From positions 1 through 6,141 of the forward strand of contig JANTGD010000229.1 in NCBI GenBank assembly GCA_024763135.1: a stretch of 6,141 nucleotides of DNA. The letters are read 5' to 3'. The first letter of the stretch is position 1. Every line of letters begins with the position of its first letter. Shown here piece by piece: positions 1 to 6,044 of the stretch. A program made the position numbers and the translations under genes. Source of the stretch: Thiotrichales bacterium (lineage in GTDB: Bacteria; Pseudomonadota; Gammaproteobacteria; UWMA-0217). The notes beneath the pieces were generated by a model. That model saw only the letters and a program-made list of their open reading frames with translations. It made no database searches and had not been told where the DNA came from.

Positions 1-97
1 GCTCGACATGGAACAACCATGGCTTCGCAACAATGCCTTGTTCTGAACGCGTGGGTTTGCGCTGATATAGACAGTTTGGACTTGTCGGTGTACTAGA
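1..97. mobile_element. Probable right end of an insertion sequence (partial)
   Basis: Bases 62-97 are the inverted counterpart of 6045-6080, agreeing at 33 of 36 positions (mismatches at 68, 80 and 85). Similarity stops abruptly outside this block on both sides, as expected for terminal inverted repeats of one element rather than a longer duplication. Both copies have CTAG at the outer edge (93-96 here), which could be a target-site duplication or part of the repeat. All three plus-strand frames entering at base 1 stop between 44 and 96, compatible with a transposase C-terminus ending at or inside its right repeat, but I recognise no transposase motif in so short a piece. The IS family is not identified. 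An alternative is a dispersed MITE-like repeat. Confidence 0.5.
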
Positions 98-104
98 CGC
101 GCCT

Positions 105-163
105 GGCGAAACAGGAAAATCTCTCATCACCAATAAAGTGACCACGAGTTTTCCTGTTTCACC
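105..163. repeat. Long imperfect inverted repeat (hairpin) beside the IS-like end
   Basis: GAAACAGGAAAA at 108-119 is matched by its perfect reverse complement at 149-160. Pairing extends outward to 105-106 with 162-163 after one mismatch, and inward as CTC (121-123) with GAG (146-148) past a bulged T. The central 22 bases are the loop. Neither strand has a T-run after the stem, so it is not a typical intrinsic terminator. It starts 8 bases outside the IS-like repeat. The rest of the gene-free stretch 1-320, in particular 164-320, shows no further gene, RNA or clear terminator for rssA. Confidence 0.6.
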
Positions 164-320
164 ATTCACACCAATTGCTTACACGTCTTTTTCGCGCTCA
201 AGTGATTTTTCTAGGTTGAACGGGACGATTGTTCACCACAATCTGCTCGCGACAGAATGAATCAGGGCTGCCTTAAACCAGATCGTGGGATAAGCCCGGC
301 ACAACGGCCAGCGCCGCGGC

Positions 321-1256
321 TCAGCCCAAATACTGTTTAATACGCTCGAGCTCCGGGCGAAAACGATTGGCCGCATCCTGGCCGATTTTGATGGCCTCTT
401 TGGCGCGATGAAACTCCATGAGGGCGATATGCTCAACGGCCGGGGAAATCAATAAATCGGGTGGTTCACCTGCGATGCGACTACGGGCAGCGCGATTGAG
501 CATAATATTCAAGCTACGCACCATCACATCAAGGGTTGAGGGTAATGTTTCATCCTCCCCGCCTTTCTGCGTTTGCATCCGCCCCATGACACCTTGCAAC
601 AGGCCAAAGAACTTATCAGCAGAGCGCCAGTTATCGGTGAGTCCAGCCAAGGGCATCTCCACACTTCGCTCGTCGTTCGTCGCCAGTTTTTTGACCAAAC
701 GAAACACCGGCAAAGCCGTCAGATCAACTGCAATCACCACATCGGCGCCCATCGCGCGACAGACCGAAATGGGCGTGGGATTGACCACGCCACCATCCAC
801 CAACCACCGCCCCTGCCGCCGCACCGGACTGAACAATCCGGGCAGGGCGATCGACGCACGGATTGCTGACAATAATTCGCCATTTCGCAGCCAGATTTCG
901 TGGCCGTTGTCCACATCGGTGGCCACTGCAGCAAATGCAGGCGCTTGGAGATCCTCGATTTTAATGCCCTGCATGCCTTGGCGCAGATGATCGATCACCT
1001 TTTCGCCGTGCAGCAAGCCTCCGGAAAACCGCAGATCCATCATGGCCAGTACTTCCTGCCAACGCAGACTACTGACCCAATCCTCCAGCTCTTTATGGTA
1101 ACCCGCGGCATAGGCGCCCCCGACCAATGCACCAATGGAGGTTCCGGCAACAATATCGGGTGCAAGACCGACTTCGGAAAGCACCCTTAAAACACCAAAA
1201 TGTGACCAGCCTTTGGCTGCGCCACCACCCAGGGCAAGCCCAAGCCGTGGTTTCAT
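321..1256 (-). CDS. rssA: Patatin-like phospholipase / esterase, RssA family
   Basis: This 311-residue protein has the complete patatin signature in order. The oxyanion glycine loop GGGAAKG is at residues 10-16, the nucleophile elbow GTSIG at 38-42 (Ser40), and the DGG motif at 154-156 (Asp154). Ser40 and Asp154 should form the catalytic Ser-Asp dyad of a lipid acyl hydrolase. Length and N-terminal position of the motifs fit the bacterial RssA/YchK type (about 300 residues). There is no signal peptide or membrane segment, so it is probably cytoplasmic or peripherally membrane-bound. The ATG at 1256 puts the glycine loop at the usual distance from the N-terminus, with a weak GGA 6 bases upstream. 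It follows nagZ on the same strand after 217 bases; I see no convincing promoter in that gap, so read-through from dusA-nagZ is possible. The physiological substrate of this family is poorly known. Confidence 0.9.
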   Translation of the reverse strand: MKPRLGLALGGGAAKGWSHFGVLRVLSEVGLAPDIVAGTSIGALVGGAYAAGYHKELEDWVSSLRWQEVLAMMDLRFSGGLLHGEKVIDHLRQGMQGIKIEDLQAPAFAAVATDVDNGHEIWLRNGELLSAIRASIALPGLFSPVRRQGRWLVDGGVVNPTPISVCRAMGADVVIAVDLTALPVFRLVKKLATNDERSVEMPLAGLTDNWRSADKFFGLLQGVMGRMQTQKGGEDETLPSTLDVMVRSLNIMLNRAARSRIAGEPPDLLISPAVEHIALMEFHRAKEAIKIGQDAANRFRPELERIKQYLG

Positions 1257-1473
1257 GTCTTGTCCAATGTTAAGTGAATGAGGTCGCTACAACTCAGCAT
1301 CGCCTGTTAGCCCATTTCTGCTTGCTCTTTGTGCTCGCTGGAGCATGCTTTGATTGCAAGCAAAATCTATGCAAATCGATGCATGACATGGGGGATTTAC
1401 GGAAATAGTAAAATGTCTTTCTTCGGCTGATTCCGCCCCCGCAGATGACTGGGTTGAGTCCGGATCACGCCAA

Positions 1474-2421
1474 TCACCCGCGCGCCTTTGCACGCATTCC
1501 GGCCAGCCGTTGAGGCGCGGCTTGTGGAGAGTCTTCCAGAGCAAGCAACACCTCATCCGCAGCCTGCGGATCATTGCAGACCAATACCACGTCACATCCC
1601 GCAGCTCGTGCAGCTACTGCGCGCTCGGCAGGCGAACCGGCGATCTGCGCCGCTTGCATAGAAAGGTCATCACTGAACACCACACCCTCGAACGCCAGGC
1701 GCTCACGTAACCAGGTTTTGAGCCAATAAGGGGAAAACCCTGCAGGTCGGTCATCACAATGTGTATAGATCACATGCGCGGGCATGAGCCCCTGGATACC
1801 ATGACGTATCAGCTGGGCGAAGACGTAAAGATCCGCGTTCACAATGGTCGGGAGGTCACGTTCATCTTGAGGCAGCGCTGTATGGGAATCAGCCGCGACC
1901 CCTCCATGACCAGGAAAATGTTTCCCGACTGCCGCCATGCCCGCGCGCCGCATGCCCTCAATATAGGCAATCGCAAGCTCGATGACGACCAGGGGACGGC
2001 GATGCAAGGCACGGTCGCCAATCACTTCACTCACACCATAATTCACATCGAGCACAGGGGCGTAGCTGAAATCAATGCCGGCGGCGATGCACTCCGCCGC
2101 CATGACATAGCCCCAATGCCTGGCCTGTTGCAGCGCAGCTTGCGGGTTTTGGTCGTACTGCTCCCCCAGACAGTGCAACGCCGGCAAGGGAGTAAATCCC
2201 TCGCGAAACCGCTGTACCCGTCCGCCTTCCTGATCGACAGAAATCAATAGCGGTGGATCGCGCAGCGCCTTGATTTGTGCAGTGAGCGCTTTGAGCTGCG
2301 AGAGGTCACGATAATTACGTGTGAATAAAATTACCCCAGCGCACTGCGGATGCAGCAGCCGCTCCCGATCTGCGGTAGTCAAACTTTCACCCGCTACATC
2401 GACGATGACAGAACCCACCAT
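1474..2421 (-). CDS. nagZ: Beta-N-acetylhexosaminidase NagZ (peptidoglycan recycling)
   Basis: This glycoside hydrolase family 3 enzyme removes N-acetylglucosamine from anhydromuropeptides in the cytoplasm, a step of cell-wall recycling that also shapes AmpC inducer pools in some bacteria. Visible motifs are ILFTRNY (31-37), VDQEGGRVQRFREG (62-75), VIGDRAL (133-139), KHFPGHGGVAADSH (167-180) with the acid/base dyad Asp178 and His180, MPAHVIY (213-219), and FSDDLSM (249-255) carrying the aspartate nucleophile. All catalytic elements are present. At 315 residues it is about 25 shorter than the E. coli enzyme, and the deficit lies in the C-terminal helical tail after VLLALEDS. The ATG at 2421 overlaps the dusA stop codon by one base (TAATG), suggesting translational coupling; a GGAG lies 12 bases upstream inside dusA, a rather long spacing. 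Confidence 0.95.
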   Translation of the reverse strand: MVGSVIVDVAGESLTTADRERLLHPQCAGVILFTRNYRDLSQLKALTAQIKALRDPPLLISVDQEGGRVQRFREGFTPLPALHCLGEQYDQNPQAALQQARHWGYVMAAECIAAGIDFSYAPVLDVNYGVSEVIGDRALHRRPLVVIELAIAYIEGMRRAGMAAVGKHFPGHGGVAADSHTALPQDERDLPTIVNADLYVFAQLIRHGIQGLMPAHVIYTHCDDRPAGFSPYWLKTWLRERLAFEGVVFSDDLSMQAAQIAGSPAERAVAARAAGCDVVLVCNDPQAADEVLLALEDSPQAAPQRLAGMRAKARG

Positions 2422-3380
2422 TACTTTACGCGACTCCAGGCCTCTTTGAGCACTTCCAGCCCCGCATGCGCGCGCGGCCCTTTTTCACTGAGAATACGGC
2501 GCCAGGCTTTTGCACCCGGTTGACCATGAAATAGCCCTAGAATGTGCCGCGTGATTCGTTTGAGCGCAACCTGCTCACGCAATTGACGCTGCACATAGGG
2601 GAGCAGCCGCTCAACCACTTCGTGACGCGTCGGTGGTGGCACGGCATCTGCATAAAAGCAACGGTCCACCGACGCAAGCAAATACGGATTGTGGTAAATC
2701 TCACGCCCAAGCATAACACCGTCGACATGCTGCAACTGCTGTTTAGCAGTCTCCATTGACGTCAGCCCTCCATTGAGAATGATTTCCAACGCCGGAAAGG
2801 TCTGCTTAAGACGGTACACGCGCGCGTAGTCTAAAGGTGGAACATCCCGGTTTTGCTTGGGATTGAGCCCCTGCAGCCAGGCCTTGCGCGCATGTACGAT
2901 AAACGTTTGACAACCAGCCGCGGAAACACAGCTGACAAACCGCTCCAGATCTGCTTCGCTGTCTTGCTCATCGATACCAATACGATGTTTGACCGTTATC
3001 GGAATCTTCACCGCAGCTTGCATGTGGGCTACGCATTCGGCAACCCGCTCCGGTGTGGCCATAAGACAGGCTCCAAATTGCCCATTCTTCACCCGATCAC
3101 TGGGACAGCCGACATTGATATTGACTTCATCATAACCATAATCCTCCGCCATACGCGCGCACTGCGCCATCGCTTTAGGCTCACTGCCACCCAGTTGCAG
3201 CGCAAGCGGATGCTCCTGAGGCGAAAAAGATAAATAACGGCCTGCATCACCCCGGAGCAAGGCGCCTGTCGTCACCATTTCTGTATAGAGCAGCGCATGC
3301 CGGGAAATCAAACGTAGAAAATAACGCTCATGCCGATCGGTCCAATCCAGCATAGGCGCTACGCAAAACGTTCTTTTCAT
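2421..3380 (-). CDS. dusA: tRNA-dihydrouridine(20/20a) synthase DusA
   Basis: This flavoenzyme reduces uridine to dihydrouridine in the tRNA D-loop (positions 20/20a) using FMN and NADPH. From the chosen start it has 319 residues. VAPMLDWTDRHERYFLRL (7-24) begins the TIM barrel, YTEMVTTGA is at 32-40, NVGCPSDRVKNGQFGACLM at 89-107 carries the catalytic Cys92, Lys131 lies in VKHRIG, and HARKAW (163-168), NGGL (203-206) and GREIYHNP (225-232) form the FMN phosphate region. The DWTDRH and RKAWL.GL patterns are specific to DusA rather than DusB/C. The frame stays open to a GTG at 3509, adding 43 residues, but these have no family resemblance; the ATG at 3380 has GGA 6 bases upstream and puts VAPM where it belongs. 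A possible weak promoter (TTGGCA, 18 bases, TTAAAT) lies at about 3551-3580. It is followed without gap by nagZ. Confidence 0.95.
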   Translation of the reverse strand: MKRTFCVAPMLDWTDRHERYFLRLISRHALLYTEMVTTGALLRGDAGRYLSFSPQEHPLALQLGGSEPKAMAQCARMAEDYGYDEVNINVGCPSDRVKNGQFGACLMATPERVAECVAHMQAAVKIPITVKHRIGIDEQDSEADLERFVSCVSAAGCQTFIVHARKAWLQGLNPKQNRDVPPLDYARVYRLKQTFPALEIILNGGLTSMETAKQQLQHVDGVMLGREIYHNPYLLASVDRCFYADAVPPPTRHEVVERLLPYVQRQLREQVALKRITRHILGLFHGQPGAKAWRRILSEKGPRAHAGLEVLKEAWSRVK

Positions 3381-3624
3381 CGTTTCCAATAACCGATTGA
3401 TTCGTTGATCTCGTAACCAGAGGCGTGTCCTGCCACAGACGATGCCATCGATAAGACGGTGATACGCTGCTATAAACCAATTGGAACGATGCATCACTCG
3501 TCCAGGCACGCGTTAATCTCGACCGAAATTAAAACAATTTCAGAGGTTACAATTTAATTGACTTTCCCCTCTCAGTGCCAATTTTTATGTATACACCAAG
3601 GCGTTACCGGGAAGTACAGTAGAT

Positions 3625-3939
3625 AAGCCGACCCTGAGCGCGGTCATGCTCGTCTACGACCATGCGCCCTACATCCGACAAAGTCTGAATAGCGTACTGG
3701 CGCCACTGCTGCCCTGCGACTGAGACGTGGTGATTGCCGACGATGATACCACCGCTGGCAGCCGCAAAATTCTTGAATCCTACGCGGGGCGATACCCCAA
3801 CCGCCTCAGCTGCAAGCAACGCAGCAGTATTGCAACACCCGCTTACGCGACGCCAGCGGCTCGCCGGCAAGGGCTCGGTCCTTGCCATGCGGCGCAACAC
3901 CGAGCCGTAACATCCGGGATGCTCTGTATGAGGCGCTAA
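3625..3939 (+). pseudogene. Degraded family 2 glycosyltransferase fragment (N-terminal part)
   Basis: The plus-strand frame from 3625 reads KPTLSAVMLVYDHAPYIRQS and so on to SVLAPLLPCD, a stop (TGA at 3721-3723), then DVVIADDDTTAGSRKILESY to about 3807. This is the N-terminal pattern of GT-A fold family 2 glycosyltransferases: a beta strand followed by Y-x-H-x-x-Y-I, then (E/D)VVI-x-DD with D-x-(S/T)-x-x-T-R-x-IL. The TGA falls where families often have an aromatic residue, and a single G to A change from TGG would explain it. No good start codon precedes it in frame (the frame opens at 3562). After about 3807 the similarity fades, and the frame ends at 3939 with no acceptor domain, against 250 or more residues in an intact enzyme. 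It runs opposite to its neighbours dusA and the folate gene, and looks like a leftover of acquired or deleted polysaccharide genes. Confidence 0.7.
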
Positions 3940-4042
3940 TTTTGGATTATCTTATTAACCCTTAACGAGTTGCAGCAAATCGGGAGGCATTGAAATTTTT
4001 GGGAGGCAATTCATATTTAATGGCGCAGCCTTGATCATTGGG

Positions 4043-4621
4043 TCAACGCTTGAAAATGTGGATCCCCTTTTCGGTTAAAATCCCGTCCATAGAGACATCC
4101 CAGGGTTGCGGCGTCAGTCGCCCACAGGCTTGCACTGCATAGCCCAAACCGAGCAGAAAAGGCTGCTTGCTGCGCCCGGAATGTCGACGAAATGCAAAAC
4201 TTCTGTCATAGAATCCGCCCCCCATACCCAGCCGATGCCCTTGCCAGTCAAACCCCAGCAACGGCATGATCACCAAATTCAACTTGTTGGGTGCGATACG
4301 CCGTTTCGCATGATCGAGTGGCTGCGCAATACCGAAACGGTTCGACGTCAATGGATCACCTGGCAGGTAACGCTGAAATACCATTTCTCCTGCTCCACTT
4401 GTCACCACGGGTAGATAGACCCGTTTGCCCATCCGTATCAAGCCCTTGATCATCAGCCAAGTTTGAAACTCATCTCGAGTACCAAGATAGCAAGCAATAT
4501 CGAACATGCGGCTGAGTTCCGGCCACTGCCTAAGATGATGCCAGGCGCGCAATGCATAGCGGCGGCGTAGAACAGGAGGTATTGCGCTTCTGCGACGCTT
4601 GAGCGTGGATCGATCCATCAC
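4043..4621 (-). CDS. ygfA: 5-formyltetrahydrofolate cyclo-ligase (MTHFS, YgfA)
   Basis: This cytoplasmic enzyme uses ATP to convert 5-formyltetrahydrofolate to 5,10-methenyltetrahydrofolate, returning stored folate to one-carbon metabolism. The 192-residue product has the basic N-terminal helix (LKRRRSAIPPVLRRR, 7-21), the strand VYLPVV (68-73), the substrate-region NRFGIAQP (94-101), and the signature GFDWQGHRLGMGGGFYDRSF (123-142) whose glycine-rich loop binds the ATP phosphates. Length is typical. The frame begins with GTG at 4621 followed directly by ATG at 4618; an AAGGG sits 8 bases before the GTG, and either may be used. The position downstream of zapA and 6S RNA is the usual proteobacterial one, but here an intrinsic terminator and about 260 bases separate it from 6S. 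No obvious terminator follows its stop codon. Confidence 0.93.
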   Translation of the reverse strand: MMDRSTLKRRRSAIPPVLRRRYALRAWHHLRQWPELSRMFDIACYLGTRDEFQTWLMIKGLIRMGKRVYLPVVTSGAGEMVFQRYLPGDPLTSNRFGIAQPLDHAKRRIAPNKLNLVIMPLLGFDWQGHRLGMGGGFYDRSFAFRRHSGRSKQPFLLGLGYAVQACGRLTPQPWDVSMDGILTEKGIHIFKR

Positions 4622-4733
4622 CAGGCAGACCCTTTTAATTTTTTGAAATACCCGCGTTCTGCCTTAAAAATAGTCATCTATGGCTTGTAAGCTCACTTTT
4701 TTTAGCCTTCATCTGACGTATTTCAGGAACAAT

Positions 4734-4786
4734 CTGAGCGGTGACTGCATTTTTTAAGCATTCGCTGAGTAGTGACTAATTTTTTA
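4734..4786. repeat. Two-copy tandem repeat, period 31 bases, upstream of the folate gene
   Basis: Plus-strand 4734-4756 and 4765-4786 share CTGAG, then two variable bases, GTGACT, and a T-run (ATTTTTTA). They differ by two substitutions in the middle and a one-base indel plus a neighbouring change before the T-run. Read on the minus strand each copy is TAAAAAAT followed by AGTCAC and CTCAG. The first minus-strand copy supplies the candidate -10 of a promoter for the folate gene, so the AGTCAC...CTCAG part would lie around the transcription start and just downstream. The role is unknown; it could be chance, an operator pair or a replication-slippage product. Confidence 0.5.
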
Positions 4787-4809
4787 GATTTGACTCAGGC
4801 GGCTGACAA
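4781..4809 (-). promoter_or_regulatory. Candidate sigma70 promoter for the folate cyclo-ligase gene
   Basis: On the minus strand TTGTCA (4809-4804) and TAAAAA (4786-4781) are 17 bases apart, matching the consensus at 5 of 6 and 4 of 6 positions. A start near 4774 would give a leader of about 150 bases before the coding region. Because the terminator at 4880-4905 should stop transcripts from 6S, some promoter is needed in this interval. The A-rich sequence makes chance -10 matches common. Confidence 0.35.
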
Positions 4810-4879
4810 CAAGCAGCAGAATGCATTGGCCGTTGCCGCATTGACGATATCAACCCAAAAGCGATCCTAAAAAATCGTC

Positions 4880-4905
4880 AAAAAAACGCCGGGTGCAAAC
4901 CGGCG
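4880..4905 (-). terminator. Intrinsic terminator downstream of 6S RNA
   Basis: On the minus strand CGCCGG (4905-4900) and CCGGCG (4892-4887) form a perfect 6-bp G+C stem with a 7-base loop, followed immediately by seven T residues (4886-4880). It lies 66 bases after the mature 6S 3' end and 259 bases before the folate gene start. It should end the 6S precursor and uncouple the two genes. On the plus strand there is no T-run after the stem, so it works in one direction. Confidence 0.88.
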
Positions 4906-4970
4906 CTCTGTTTCAATACCTTGATAAGGAAGACGGGCCAACCTGAGTAGGGCGACCACAAAATGAGGAA

Positions 4971-5158
4971 GGGTACACTCCGCGAATACCGCCGCGACTA
5001 TCGACCTTGAACCGAAGGCTCAAGTGGGAGCCCGGTAGCGCCTTTAGGCTTCCCGCGTTAAAGCGGTATTGCACACCAACACTACAGCTCAGCCCCCGGG
5101 GTAATTAGTTAGGCTCAAGGATACTACCCAGCCACTTGCAAATACCGCAGAGGTACCC
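4971..5158 (-). ncRNA. ssrS: 6S RNA
   Basis: This RNA binds sigma70-RNA polymerase holoenzyme as an open-promoter mimic and down-regulates transcription in stationary phase. On the minus strand the sequence follows the E. coli 6S layout. The closing stem is CTCTGCGG (5152-5145) with TCGCGGAG (4985-4978), next to a 5' TTTGCAAGTGG segment like E. coli TTCGCAAGCGG. The CCTTGAGCC arm, the central GTTGGTGTGC and GAAGCCT landmarks follow. The 3' arm has the hairpin CTTGAGCC / GGTTCAAG, then GCGGCGGTATT before the closing stem. A further GGGTAC (5158-5153) pairs with GTACCC (4976-4971), extending the terminal helix with one bulged T. The predicted length is about 188 nt against 184 in E. coli. Ends are inferred from pairing, so a few bases of uncertainty remain. 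Confidence 0.93.
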
Positions 5159-5164
5159 AAAACA

Positions 5165-5193
5165 AAACTAGCGTGTCTCAACCATCACCGCAA
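5165..5193 (-). promoter_or_regulatory. Candidate sigma70 promoter of 6S RNA
   Basis: On the minus strand TTGCGG (5193-5188) and TAGTTT (5170-5165) are separated by 17 bases. The -10 ends 6 bases before the 6S 5' end predicted from the terminal helix (5158), exactly where a start is expected. The -35 is a poor match beyond TTG, so the position relative to the RNA is the main support. Confidence 0.6.
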
Positions 5194-5374
5194 GCAGAAA
5201 TCACTGCTATTCGGCACATTCACCAGTTGAGTCGATCTCTATGCTATTTTCGTGCTCATTGAATGCATACTGCATGCACCCCGGCTTTGCACGAATACTC
5301 TATCATTCCCGCCAGCTGCCAAACTTGCAGGACGGTAATGTTTGCGCTTTGATTTACAAGGATCGAGCAAACGT

Positions 5375-5692
5375 TCAAATTTCCATTTGCTGCGTATCTT
5401 GTAATGCACGCTCTATTTTAGCATGCATTGTCTCGATTCGCTGAGATAACGACTGCCCTAAAAACTGCGTAGTATCTCTTTGTTGCAGCAGTTCATGGGT
5501 CAGATTCAGCGCTGCTACAATCGCGATGCGCTCCGTGCCAAAAACCTTACCGGTTTCACGTATGCTGCGCATCCGATCATCCAGCATTTTGGCCGACTCG
5601 ATCAAAGCGTCTCGCTCATCCTCAGGACAAGCCAATTGAAATTCTTTGCCCATGATTTGCACCGTGACCGGAACGCTCTTGATTTCCGTCAT
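5375..5692 (-). CDS. zapA: Cell division protein ZapA
   Basis: ZapA is a small cytoplasmic protein that binds FtsZ, bundles protofilaments and stabilises the Z-ring at mid-cell. From ATG 5692 it has 105 residues, close to E. coli ZapA (109). It shows the N-terminal beta-hairpin region VPVTVQIMGKEFQLACP, followed by a D-E-R-D-A-L helix start, the conserved IVAALNLTHELL segment near the middle, and a C-terminal amphipathic coiled coil (SLSQRIETMHAKIERALQ) that makes the antiparallel dimer. An upstream in-frame TTG at 5698 would overlap the zapB stop as TTGA. I prefer the ATG because GGAGAG lies 9 bases before it and only 3 before the TTG. It begins two bases after the zapB stop, so the two genes are one transcriptional unit; 6S RNA lies 216 bases downstream. 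Confidence 0.93.
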   Translation of the reverse strand: MTEIKSVPVTVQIMGKEFQLACPEDERDALIESAKMLDDRMRSIRETGKVFGTERIAIVAALNLTHELLQQRDTTQFLGQSLSQRIETMHAKIERALQDTQQMEI

Positions 5693-5694
5693 AC

Positions 5695-5925
5695 TCAATG
5701 ACTCTCCATGGATTTCAGGCGACTGATCATTGCCTCGACCTGAAGACGTACTTTATCACGATTCGCTAACAGCTGTCCCCGTTCCGCGAGTAAATGGGCA
5801 TTTTCATCGCGCAGACGAGCATTTTCCTGTTTGAGCTTGTCGCAGCTGGCCACGAGCTCGTCCAGGCGATTCTCCAATTTCTTCAGAGAGGCTTCTGAAA
5901 CTGTATCATTTCGCGTAGTAGACAT
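5695..5925 (-). CDS. zapB: ZapB-like short coiled-coil cell division protein
   Basis: This 76-residue protein is almost entirely a predicted coiled coil. From about residue 12 it shows hydrophobic heptads rich in Leu, Glu, Lys and Arg (LKKLENRLDELV, then LKQENARLRDENAHLLAERG), ending in VEAMISRLKSMES. It has no signal peptide or membrane segment. Its position immediately before zapA matches the small TIGR02449/ZapB-type proteins encoded upstream of zapA in many gamma- and betaproteobacteria, where ZapB binds ZapA and adds a second layer to the Z-ring. Family assignment rests on size, coiled-coil character and neighbour rather than on catalytic motifs, so the symbol is somewhat provisional. 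The ATG at 5925 has no Shine-Dalgarno sequence, and the best promoter would start transcription only one or two bases before it. No other plausible start exists before Met65. Confidence 0.82.
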   Translation of the reverse strand: MSTTRNDTVSEASLKKLENRLDELVASCDKLKQENARLRDENAHLLAERGQLLANRDKVRLQVEAMISRLKSMESH

Positions 5926-5933
5926 AGATTCAG

Positions 5934-5962
5934 ATACTAGGCGCAGATAGTATTTTGGTCAA
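5934..5962 (-). promoter_or_regulatory. Sigma70-type promoter of zapB-zapA
   Basis: On the minus strand TTGACC (5962-5957) and TAGTAT (5939-5934) are spaced by exactly 17 bases, matching the sigma70 consensus at 5 of 6 and 5 of 6 positions. The expected start, about 7 bases after the -10, is 5926-5927, directly at the zapB ATG (5925), so the mRNA would be leaderless or nearly so. It is the best promoter match I saw in the window. Confidence 0.65.
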
Positions 5963-6044
5963 ATCACAGTGTAGGAAGATGTGAGCAAAATCCGCTATGA
6001 TTGATTTCTTGTAACTACTCAGCGTGTTTAGATTTTGGTTCATA

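Noticed and set aside
418..990. Plus-strand open frame of 190 codons across rssA
   Set aside because: It overlaps antisense the full patatin gene with all its motifs, has no recognisable domain and a low-complexity basic composition typical of an antisense shadow.
1287..1595. Minus-strand open frame of 102 codons overlapping the nagZ 3' end
   Set aside because: It was tested as a frameshifted NagZ tail, but its sequence has no NagZ-like helices and mostly covers intergenic DNA.
1759..2250. Plus-strand open frame of 163 codons across nagZ
   Set aside because: It lies antisense to the conserved NagZ barrel and shows no family motif.
2853..3233. Plus-strand open frame of 126 codons across dusA
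   Set aside because: It is antisense to the DusA active-site region, with no motif or ribosome binding site.
3381..3509. 43-codon N-terminal extension of dusA from a GTG
   Set aside because: It has no resemblance to DusA N-termini, and the ATG at 3380 has a ribosome binding site and places the VAPM motif correctly.
3604..3900. Minus-strand open frame of 98 codons
   Set aside because: It is the antisense of the glycosyltransferase relic, whose plus-strand translation matches a known family.
3982..4008. Duplicated GGGAGGCA at 3982 and 4001, resembling ribosome binding sites
   Set aside because: No start codon with an open frame follows at a useful distance, and the repeat is too short to call.
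5340..5372. Inverted repeat GTTTGC / GCAAAC just after zapA
   Set aside because: A 6-bp stem with a 21-base loop and no T-run is not a credible terminator.
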